Shown here piece after piece: positions 7,823 to 14,429 of a DNA stretch of 64,000 bases (positions are counted from its first letter, which is position 1; every line of letters begins with the position of its first letter). The notes beneath the pieces were generated by a model, which worked only from the letters and a program-made list of their open reading frames with translations, had not been told where the DNA came from and searched no databases. A program made the translations under genes and the position numbers. This stretch comes from Oscillospiraceae bacterium. GTDB taxonomy: Bacteria > Bacillota > Clostridia > Oscillospirales > Oscillospiraceae. The stretch is taken from positions 1 through 64,000 of the forward strand of contig CAJTGJ010000006.1 in the NCBI GenBank assembly GCA_910575695.1. The letters run 5' to 3'.

Positions 7823-8728
7823 CTATAGTTCAAAAATGCTCAGGGATGCCTGTTCCACGAAAAGGCTGCCCCCGTAGTTCAAAAGCAGGGACAGATTGGC
7901 GCAGGGGGCAGGGTGGGCCTGGGGAAAGAGCGTGGCGGAGTAATGAAGCGTCATAGGCTCACAGTCCAGGCATTTCACAGAGAAGTATAGGGGCAGGACA
8001 TCGGAAAAGGCATCACAGGGGGTGAGCCTGACAAAAACAGCCCCCGCATCGTCCCCCTGATAGGGGCCTCGGACGTTTATCGTATAATCCAGCAGATAGG
8101 CCTTTCCTGGCTCCAGATCCACCAGGGACGGATGCTCCTCGCTCCAGCGGATGCCGCAGCTCTTCTGATCCTGGCACTTCCAGGACAGGAGGAAGCCGTT
8201 GTCCCAGGAGAAGCCATTGCACCGGCTGACCAGCTGGATGGCGCTTTTTTGACAGCAGGGCCCGCCGCAGGGCGGCTCACAGGGATGGCCTGGCTTGCAG
8301 GGGCGGTCCGGTTCGCAGGGACGGTTTGGCTTGCAGGGGTGGTCCGGTTCGCAGGGACGGTCCGGCTTGCAGGGACGGTCTGGCTTGCAGGGATGATCCG
8401 GCTCACACAGACAGGGCGGTTTCGGCGGGGGTTCATGGCCTCCAGCCGCCAGCGCTTTTTCCAGTTTGCCCTTCAACAGCATCTGGCTCTGCATCACGGT
8501 GTCCAGCAGCTCTGTGACGCTCTTGTTCACCTCCAGTATTTCCTGAGGCCCGGCGCACAGCTTCGGCCCACCCGGCAGAGTGCCCAGGATATATTGCAGC
8601 TTTTCGCCCTCCGCGTTGACGATGTGGCTGAGGGCCAGCTCCTCCATGGCGATGGAGGCGATAATCATGGTGATCGCCTCGTCTTTGGTCATGTCCGCCC
8701 CGCAGGGCGGGAAAGAAGGCATAGACAT
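7823..8728 (-). CDS. Cys-Pro repeat stalk protein, probable spore-surface protein
   Basis: A 301-residue three-part protein. Residues about 17-53 ([31 protein letters not shown]) are the same anchor found in the next two genes and in BclA-like collagen proteins of spore formers (recollection). Residues 108-149 are seven tandem hexapeptides of the form C-[EK]-P-[DNG]-[HR]-P, then CEPPCGGPCC. The last 140 residues (LEPGKAYLLDYTINVRG, GAVFVRLTPCDAF) resemble a beta-sandwich head. Cysteines are abundant throughout, so disulfide cross-linking is plausible. GGGAGA precedes the ATG. It is transcribed away from its two paralogues. No signal peptide, as expected for spore proteins made in the mother cell. 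Function inferred only. Confidence 0.7.
   Translation of the reverse strand: MSMPSFPPCGADMTKDEAITMIIASIAMEELALSHIVNAEGEKLQYILGTLPGGPKLCAGPQEILEVNKSVTELLDTVMQSQMLLKGKLEKALAAGGHEPPPKPPCLCEPDHPCKPDRPCKPDRPCEPDHPCKPNRPCEPDRPCKPGHPCEPPCGGPCCQKSAIQLVSRCNGFSWDNGFLLSWKCQDQKSCGIRWSEEHPSLVDLEPGKAYLLDYTINVRGPYQGDDAGAVFVRLTPCDAFSDVLPLYFSVKCLDCEPMTLHYSATLFPQAHPAPCANLSLLLNYGGSLFVEQASLSIFEL
8282..8407 (-). repeat. Tandem 18-base repeat encoding a Cys-Pro hexapeptide
   Basis: Seven units coding C-[EK]-P-[DNG]-[HR]-P. Alternating Glu and Lys after Cys and alternating His and Arg make a charged, Pro-rich, potentially cross-linked rod. Near-identical units mean repeat number could vary between strains. Confidence 0.9.
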
Positions 8729-8856
8729 ATTGATTTGTCTCCCATCGCCGCCTTTGCTCCGGCCCGGGGGAAAGGTGGCGGATGTACGGCGCGTCTGCCG
8801 CGCCGCCGGTTCATTTTATGCGCCCGGCGCCTCCTTTGGGAATGTCGAAAAAAGGA

Positions 8857-8884
8857 ACCTTCTGTAGGGGAGGCACATAGGATG
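8857..8884 (+). promoter_or_regulatory. Possible late mother-cell (SigK/SigE-like) promoter
   Basis: AC (8857-8858), 17 bases, CATAGGATG (8876-8884), against the SigK consensus AC-N16/17-CATANNNTA. A similar CATAAAATG lies on the opposite strand at about 8811-8819, facing the minus-strand paralogue, but without a matching -35. No TTGACA/TATAAT promoter is seen here. Weak evidence. Confidence 0.3.
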
Positions 8885-8958
8885 TGTCAGGCGCGGGCAG
8901 GGGCAGGAACATCCGGCTGAGCAAACGGCCCGAAGCCGTCTGGAAAGGAGTAATGTCC

Positions 8959-9333
8959 ATGTCTATGCCCAGCTTTCCCGTGGTGGATCCACCCATCGAC
9001 CGGGAAGGCGCAGTCAATCAGATCCTGTCCTCCATTGCCATGGAGGAGCTTGGTCTCAGCCATATTTTGAACGCCGAGGGCGAGAAGCTCCAATATATCC
9101 TGGGCACCCTGCCCGGGCTCAGCGGGCCTCCGGCCACTGTCAGCGATGTGCTGGCGGCCAACACGGCTTCCACCATCGCGCCGCTGGTGTCCTTGAGCCA
9201 TTTCTCCAATGAGATCATGCTGAACCTTGCTGCCGGCACCACCATATCTCTGCAAATGTTTGGGATCGTGTCTGCCGCGACGCTGCTTCCGGGCTCCGCG
9301 GGCGCTTCCCTGATGATTACCCGTCTGAGCTGA
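8959..9333 (+). CDS. Stalkless anchor-head paralogue of the collagen-like protein
   Basis: A 124-residue protein joining the shared anchor ([41 protein letters not shown]) directly to a sequence matching only the last 58 residues of the next gene's head ([45 protein letters not shown]). There is no repeat stalk and the first half of the head is missing. I start at the ATG at 8959 (MSMPSFP, as in the minus-strand paralogue), eight bases after AGGAG; an ATG at 8953 is too close to that site. It ends 14 bases before the collagen-like gene, probably in one operon. It could be a shortened cap or basal protein, or a deletion product. Confidence 0.7.
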   Translation: MSMPSFPVVDPPIDREGAVNQILSSIAMEELGLSHILNAEGEKLQYILGTLPGLSGPPATVSDVLAANTASTIAPLVSLSHFSNEIMLNLAAGTTISLQMFGIVSAATLLPGSAGASLMITRLS

Positions 9334-9347
9334 GGAGGTGCAACGGT

Positions 9348-10454
9348 ATGTCGCAGCCCAATTTTCCCATTATTGATCCCCCTTTGACCCGAGACGGGAG
9401 CGTCAATGAAATCATTTCCTCCATTGCCGCCGAGGAGCTGAGCCTGAGCCACATCCTGAATGCCGAGGGCGAAAAGCTGCAATACGTTCTGGGCACCCTG
9501 CCGGGGCTCAGCGGCGGCGCGGATATTGAAGATGTCCTGGACGTCAACAGGAGCGTTCAGCGGATGCTGGATGAGGTCGCCCAGCAGCAGCTCCTGATGG
9601 GCGCGAAGCTGAGCGCGGCGCTGGATGCTCCGGTATTCACCGGCCCCACTGGCCCTACCGGTCCCACTGGTCCGACCGGCCCCGCCACGGGTGCCACGGG
9701 CCCCGCCGGCCCGGACGGTCCCGAGGGTCCTGCCGGTGCGGTGGGTGCTGCCGGGCCTGACGGCGCTGTCGGCCCTATCGGGCCTACCGGCGCGGATGGC
9801 CTGCCCGGCCCTGCCGGAGCTGTGGGCGCGGTGGGCGCGGAAGGCCCAGTTGGCCCTGTCGGTCCCACTGGAGCCGCTGGCCCTGCTGGCGCAGCAGGCG
9901 CGGTGGGCATCACCGGCCCCACCGGCCCGGACGGCGCGGCTGGCGCCATCGGTCCTGCTGGCGCGGTTGGCGCTGCCGGTCCCACCGGGGCCGCCGGAGC
10001 CACGGGGGTTATCGGTCCCACCGGCCCCACCGGGCCCAATCCCACGGCAACGGCGGGGTTTGCCGCCAACACGGCGGGGACCAGCCTCACCGTGGCCCTG
10101 GGCGGCACGCCCATTCCGCTGCCCAATGCTCAGCTGCTCTCGGCGGACATCACCCCCAACGCGGGGAATACTGTGTTCACCGTGGCCACCGCAGGGCGTT
10201 ACCGCATCTCCTACCACGTGAATACCACGGCGGCCCTGCTGATGGGCAGCCGCCTGGTCATCAACGGGACGAACAACACCGCGTCCACCATTGTGCCGGT
10301 GCTGTCTGTCTCCAACTATGAGAACGAGATCGAGGTCAGCCTGCCTGCCAACTCCACCATCTCCCTCCAGCTCTATCCCATTGTGCTGGCCGGGCTGGCG
10401 GTGCTGATCAGCGGCGGCGCGGGCGCGTCTCTGATGATTGTCCGGCTGAGCTGA
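9348..10454 (+). CDS. BclA-like collagen-like protein, probable spore surface filament
   Basis: A 368-residue protein. The anchor (about residues 19-53) is followed by a linker, then a collagen region from Gly 99 to residue 231: about 44 GXY triplets, rich in GPT, GPA and GAV, broken once by an extra Thr (GPATGAT). The C-terminal 135 residues ([48 protein letters not shown]) form a TNF/C1q-like trimerising beta-sandwich as in BclA. Such proteins build hair-like filaments on spores. GPT Thr residues are the usual O-glycosylation sites, and a glycosyltransferase gene follows. AGGAGG lies nine bases before the ATG. Confidence 0.85.
   Translation: MSQPNFPIIDPPLTRDGSVNEIISSIAAEELSLSHILNAEGEKLQYVLGTLPGLSGGADIEDVLDVNRSVQRMLDEVAQQQLLMGAKLSAALDAPVFTGPTGPTGPTGPTGPATGATGPAGPDGPEGPAGAVGAAGPDGAVGPIGPTGADGLPGPAGAVGAVGAEGPVGPVGPTGAAGPAGAAGAVGITGPTGPDGAAGAIGPAGAVGAAGPTGAAGATGVIGPTGPTGPNPTATAGFAANTAGTSLTVALGGTPIPLPNAQLLSADITPNAGNTVFTVATAGRYRISYHVNTTAALLMGSRLVINGTNNTASTIVPVLSVSNYENEIEVSLPANSTISLQLYPIVLAGLAVLISGGAGASLMIVRLS
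9642..10040 (+). repeat. Collagen GXY repeat region
   Basis: Codons for about 44 Gly-X-Y triplets, with one single-residue interruption near its start. Strong codon periodicity of nine bases; GC-rich and prone to length change. Confidence 0.95.
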
Positions 10455-10478
10455 CCGGAAAGCCCTCAGCTCCACGCA

Positions 10479-10510
10479 GGGGGCGGCGTCTGTTCGCGGA
10501 CGCCGCCCCC
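10479..10510 (+). terminator. UUCG-capped hairpin between stalk and glycosyltransferase genes
   Basis: A 14-base-pair GC stem (10479-10492 with 10497-10510) closed by a TTCG tetraloop. It is followed by GCTGTTGTC, not a T run. It may end most transcripts, protect the 3' end, or let partial read-through reach the glycosyltransferase gene. Confidence 0.6.
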
Positions 10511-10580
10511 GCTGTTGTCATAAACAAGTTCCCCGCCCAACAGGCAGGGAAGTGAAACCGGTATCAAAGGAGGATGTTCC

Positions 10581-11660
10581 ATGGTTACAGTCAGTCTGTG
10601 CATGATTGTAAAAAACGAGGAGGATGTGCTGGGGCGCTGTCTGGAGAGCATATCGGGCATGGTGGATGAGATTATCGTGGTGGACACCGGCTCCACCGAC
10701 CGGACCCGTGAAATTGCGGCGCAGTTCACCAGCCGGATCTATGACTTCGCCTGGATCGACGACTTCGCGGCGGCGCGGAATTACGCTTTTTCCCTGGCGG
10801 AGATGGACTACTGTATGTGGCTGGACGCGGACGACGTGCTTTTGGAGGCAGACCAGGATGCCTTCCGGGCACTGAAGGAGGAGCTGGACCCCGCTGTCAG
10901 CGTGGTGATGGCCAAGTACAACACCGGGTTTGACGAGAATGGGAACGTGACCTTTTCCTATTTCCGGGAACGGCTCATCAAAAACCACGCCGGAATGCGG
11001 TGGGAGGGTGCGGTCCACGAGGCTGTCACTCCCGCAGGCCGGGTGGAGTACAGCCAGTTTGCCGTCACCCACCGCAAGCTGCGCCCCTCCGACCCGGACA
11101 GGAATCTGCGGATCTATGAAGCCCAGCTGGAGCGGGGGACAGAGCTGGAGCCCCGCCAGCAGTTTTATTATGGGCGGGAGCTGTACTACCACCAGCGTTA
11201 TGCGCAGGCCGTGAAGGTCTTTGAGCTGTTTTTGGACGAGGGCCAGGGCTGGGTGGAAAACAACATCGACGCCTGCTGCCACTGCGCCTACTGCTATGAG
11301 CAGATGGAGCGGCCGGAGCGGGCGCTTCAAGCCCTGCTGCGCAGTTTTTCCTATGACCGTCCCCGGGCGGAGGTGTGCTGTGAGCTGGGGCGGTGGTTTT
11401 TCCAGCGGGATAGGCTGTCCCAGGCGGTTTATTGGTATTCCCTGGCCCTGACCTGCCCCCGGGACGACAGCCGGGGCGGTTTTGTGTCTCCGGACTGCTA
11501 CGGCTATCTGCCCTGCATCCAGCTGTGCGTGTGCTACAGCCGTTTGGGCGACTGGAAGCGGGCAGAGCAGATGAATGGGCTGGCGGCGTTCTTCAAGCCG
11601 GACGCAGCCCCTGTCGCGTACAACCGGGCCTTTTTCCAGAGCCTGGAGGGAGAAGTGTGA
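10581..11660 (+). CDS. Family 2 glycosyltransferase with TPR-like C-terminus
   Basis: A 359-residue cytoplasmic GT2 enzyme. The N-terminal GT-A domain shows SLCMIVKNEEDVLGRCLES, IIVVDTGSTDRT and the metal-binding WLDADD. DFAAARNYAF is typical of the SunS/SPBc2-like branch that transfers sugar to proteins. From about residue 190 onward repeated aromatic helix pairs (QFYYGRELYYHQRYAQAVKVF, ALQALLRSFSYDRPRAEVCCEL) form TPR-like repeats. AAAGGAGG lies before the ATG. Its place right after the collagen-like gene suggests it glycosylates the GXY stalk (inference). No signal or membrane segment. Confidence 0.85.
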   Translation: MVTVSLCMIVKNEEDVLGRCLESISGMVDEIIVVDTGSTDRTREIAAQFTSRIYDFAWIDDFAAARNYAFSLAEMDYCMWLDADDVLLEADQDAFRALKEELDPAVSVVMAKYNTGFDENGNVTFSYFRERLIKNHAGMRWEGAVHEAVTPAGRVEYSQFAVTHRKLRPSDPDRNLRIYEAQLERGTELEPRQQFYYGRELYYHQRYAQAVKVFELFLDEGQGWVENNIDACCHCAYCYEQMERPERALQALLRSFSYDRPRAEVCCELGRWFFQRDRLSQAVYWYSLALTCPRDDSRGGFVSPDCYGYLPCIQLCVCYSRLGDWKRAEQMNGLAAFFKPDAAPVAYNRAFFQSLEGEV

Positions 11661-11703
11661 CGGTGTTTTCTGCCTTATTACGGAGAAGCACGGCTGGAAC
11701 CTC

Positions 11704-11733
11704 TTGACAAAAGGCCGCAAAGTATCTATAATT
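11704..11733 (+). promoter_or_regulatory. Sigma-A promoter of greA
   Basis: TTGACA (11704-11709), 18 bases, TATAAT (11728-11733), about 77 bases before the greA start. Confidence 0.75.
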
Positions 11734-11810
11734 CCATAGAAACATTGTGCCGTTCCGCCGGTCGCGCCCGAATGGGCTGGCGTATGGGCGGAGGAAAGGA
11801 TGGGACCGAA

Positions 11811-12284
11811 ATGGCGAAAGAGTATAAACTGAGCGCGGAGCGCCTGGAGGAATTGAAAAGTGAGCTGACCTATCTCAAAACCGTGCGGGAAAAAGAGGTG
11901 GCGGACCAGATCAAGGAGGCCCGGTCCTTTGGAGATCTGTCAGAGAACAGTGAGTATGACGAGGCGAAAAACGAGCAAGGAAAGCTCTACTCCCGCATCG
12001 CCGAGCTGGAAAATATCCTGGCCAACTGCGTGGTCATTGAAGAGCACGCCACCGACCCCAACACGGTGCGGCTGGGCAGCCGGATCACGGTGAAGGACAG
12101 CGTCACCGGCGACGAGGAGACCTATCAGGTGGTGGGCTCCCAGGAGGCCGACCCCATGAACGGGCGCATTTCGGAAGAATCCCCCTTTGGCAAGGCCCTG
12201 CTGGGCAAGGCCATCGGTGAGGTGGCGGTGGTGGAGGCCCCTGCGGGCAACATTGAATATGAGGTGGTCGCCATCCAGCGCTGA
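11811..12284 (+). CDS. greA: Transcription elongation factor GreA
   Basis: A 157-residue GreA, the usual length. The N-terminal coiled coil (LSAERLEELKSELTYLKTVR) bears the tip acidic residues in EARSFGDLSENSEYDEAK, which enter the RNA polymerase secondary channel and trigger cleavage of backtracked RNA. The C-terminal FKBP-like domain (VRLGSRITVKD, GRISEESPFGKALLGKAIGE) is intact. Start at MAKEYKL (11811), after AGGAAAGGA. It has its own promoter and a terminator at 12341-12369, so it is probably a single-gene unit. Confidence 0.97.
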   Translation: MAKEYKLSAERLEELKSELTYLKTVREKEVADQIKEARSFGDLSENSEYDEAKNEQGKLYSRIAELENILANCVVIEEHATDPNTVRLGSRITVKDSVTGDEETYQVVGSQEADPMNGRISEESPFGKALLGKAIGEVAVVEAPAGNIEYEVVAIQR

Positions 12285-12340
12285 CGGCGGCTATGCGGTT
12301 TTGCCAGGAGGAAAGCCGCCGGCGGAACAAATCGTCCCAA

Positions 12341-12369
12341 AGCATACCGGCATCTGCCGGTATGCTTTT
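12341..12369 (+). terminator. Terminator after greA
   Basis: Stem AGCATACCGG / CCGGTATGCT followed by TTTT. Confidence 0.8.
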
Positions 12370-12393
12370 GCGTATTGGAAAGGGGGGGGCGTC

Positions 12394-13188
12394 GTGGAGC
12401 GGGAAGTGATCACCAGCCGTGCGAATCCCCTGATCGCCCGGGTGCGGAAGCTGAATGCCCGCCGGGCCTTCCGGCGGATGGAGAACGCCTTTGCCGCCGA
12501 GGGGCCTAAGTTGCTGGCGGAGGCCCTGCGCTGGGGGGCGGAGCTGGAGGCGGTGATCGCCGCCCCCGGCACGGCTCTGCCGGAGCTTCCGGACCGGGTG
12601 CGGAGGGTAGAGGTGCCGGACAGCCTGCTGGCCTCCATGGCGGATACGGAGGCACCGCAGGGGATTGTTTTTATCTGTAAAGGGAAAGCTCTTGCCATGC
12701 CGGAACAGCTCCTGGAGGGACGCTGGCTCGTACTGGACGGGGTGCAGGACCCGGGGAACGTGGGCACGATCTGGCGCACCGCGGATGCCTTTGGGGCGGA
12801 TGGATTGATTTTGTGCAATGGCTGTGCCGACCCGTGGAACCCCAAAACGGTGCGGGCCACCATGGGGGCGGTGTTCCGCCTGCCTGTGTATGAGGGGACG
12901 CTGGTGGAAGCGGCGGACAAGCTGGCTCGGGCCGGGGTTCCGCTGTACGCGGCGGCTCTGCGGGATGACACAGAGGATGTGCGGAACATCTGTCTGGAGC
13001 GGTCGGCGGTCATCATCGGCAGCGAGGGCCGGGGGGTGTCGGAGCAGGCCCTGACCCTGTGTCAGAAAACGGTCAAAATTCCCATGCTGGCCCGGTGTGA
13101 ATCGCTGAATGCTGCGGTGGCGGCAGCGGTGGTGCTGTGGGAGATGGGCCGGGAAAGATTGAGAGAAGGGGAGATGCACCATGTCTAA
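12394..13188 (+). CDS. TrmH/SpoU-family RNA 2'-O-methyltransferase
   Basis: A 264-residue SPOUT enzyme. An N-terminal L30e-like substrate domain (RKLNARRAFRRMENAFAAEG, PKLLAEAL) precedes the knotted catalytic domain. This shows the three SpoU motifs: LDGVQDPGNVGTIWRTADAF, IIGSEGRGVS, and IPMLARCESLNAAVAAAVVLWE. It transfers a methyl group from SAM to a ribose 2'-OH, in this RlmB/TsnR-like branch usually of 23S rRNA; the exact base is not predictable. Start is the GTG at 12394 after a G-rich ribosome site; the longer frame would run back through greA. It overlaps dprA by eight bases. Confidence 0.9.
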   Translation: MEREVITSRANPLIARVRKLNARRAFRRMENAFAAEGPKLLAEALRWGAELEAVIAAPGTALPELPDRVRRVEVPDSLLASMADTEAPQGIVFICKGKALAMPEQLLEGRWLVLDGVQDPGNVGTIWRTADAFGADGLILCNGCADPWNPKTVRATMGAVFRLPVYEGTLVEAADKLARAGVPLYAAALRDDTEDVRNICLERSAVIIGSEGRGVSEQALTLCQKTVKIPMLARCESLNAAVAAAVVLWEMGRERLREGEMHHV

Positions 13189-14419
13189 CTTGAAGCATTG
13201 GATCTGGCTTACCCAGCGCAGGGGAATTGCAGGGCAGGCCGCCGTGCAGATTTTGAAGCACTTCGGCTCTCCGGAGCAGGTATATGCCGCAGACCGGGGC
13301 GCGTATGAGACCATGGGCGGCTTGAGCAGTACCGCTATCCGCTCCCTGCTGGACAAGTCCCTGGACCGCGCCGACCAGATTTTGGGCGACTGCGACAGGC
13401 TGGGCATCCAGCTCCTCACTCTCCAGGATTCCACGTACCCGGAGCGCCTTGCCGCCATCCACCAGCCTCCCATGGTGCTGTATTGGAAGGGCAGGCAGTT
13501 TGCCATGGACGAAGAGGTGGCCATCGCCATGGTGGGTGCCCGGGAGGCCACGCCCTACGGCGTGGATGTGGCGATGCGGCTGTCGGCGGAGCTGACCCGC
13601 CGGGGCGCTTTGATTGTCACCGGCATGGCCCAGGGGATCGATGCCTGCGCGGTGCGGGGCGCACTGAAAATGGGCGGGCCGGTGGTGTCCGTCATTGCGG
13701 GTGGTTTGGACCGGGTCTATCCCTGGTATCATAAGGATTTGTATGAGGATGTGGCGGCGGTGGGGACGCTGATGAGCGAGTACCCGCCGGGGACGGACCA
13801 CAAGGCAGGCCATTTTCCCATCCGCAACCGGATCCTCAGCGGCTTGTCTGTGGGTGTGATCGCTGTGGAGAGCGCCCGGTCCGGCGGCACCCTGCTGACC
13901 ATCGGTCACGCGATAGACCAGAACCGGGAAGTATTCGCCGTTCCCGGTCCCATCGGCGCACCTATGAGCGAGGGTACCAACCGGCTGATCCAGTTGGGCT
14001 CCGCCAAGCTGATTCTGAACGCGGATGACGTGCTGTGCGAGTTTGTGCAGCGCTTTCCCGCCAAGCTGGGCCGGAAGCCGCTCCTGCCTCCGGCGGCGGC
14101 GGAGCAGCGGCTGGAGGATATGGCGCCTCCTTCCGGAGACGGGCCTCAACCCCTGCCCCAGGATAAGAACCAGCCGAAGATCAGGGAAAAGACGGAATAT
14201 CTCCATTGGGCTGAGTGTAAAGATATACTGACCGACGACCAGCGGGATATCCTGCTGGCCATGGACGGCGGTATGCTTCGGGCGGACGACCTGGTGGAGC
14301 GCACCCAGATTCCCGCCCGACGGGTACTGTCCGCCCTGACGCTGCTTCAGGTCCAGGGCTATGTGTCCGAGGAGAGCGGCAAGCGGTTTCAAGCGGTTGT
14401 GAAATTGAAAATGGAGTAA
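13181..14419 (+). CDS. dprA: DNA-processing protein DprA
   Basis: A 412-residue DprA (Smf), which loads RecA on incoming single-stranded DNA during transformation. The order is an N-terminal HhH/SAM-like domain (about 1-75), a Rossmann domain with MVGAREATPYG, IVTGMAQGID, VIAGGLDRVYP, FPIRNRILSGLS and SARSGGTLLTIGHA, then a C-terminal winged-helix domain (about 340-412). The dprA-topA order is the classic Bacillota arrangement. Ten bases separate it from topA. Confidence 0.96.
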   Translation: MSNLKHWIWLTQRRGIAGQAAVQILKHFGSPEQVYAADRGAYETMGGLSSTAIRSLLDKSLDRADQILGDCDRLGIQLLTLQDSTYPERLAAIHQPPMVLYWKGRQFAMDEEVAIAMVGAREATPYGVDVAMRLSAELTRRGALIVTGMAQGIDACAVRGALKMGGPVVSVIAGGLDRVYPWYHKDLYEDVAAVGTLMSEYPPGTDHKAGHFPIRNRILSGLSVGVIAVESARSGGTLLTIGHAIDQNREVFAVPGPIGAPMSEGTNRLIQLGSAKLILNADDVLCEFVQRFPAKLGRKPLLPPAAAEQRLEDMAPPSGDGPQPLPQDKNQPKIREKTEYLHWAECKDILTDDQRDILLAMDGGMLRADDLVERTQIPARRVLSALTLLQVQGYVSEESGKRFQAVVKLKME

Positions 14420-14429
14420 GATCAGGACT

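Noticed and set aside
9018-10475. A 485-codon minus-strand open frame opposite the collagen-like gene
   Set aside because: The GXY repeats on the plus strand explain its Arg/Gly/Ala-rich composition; no start signal.
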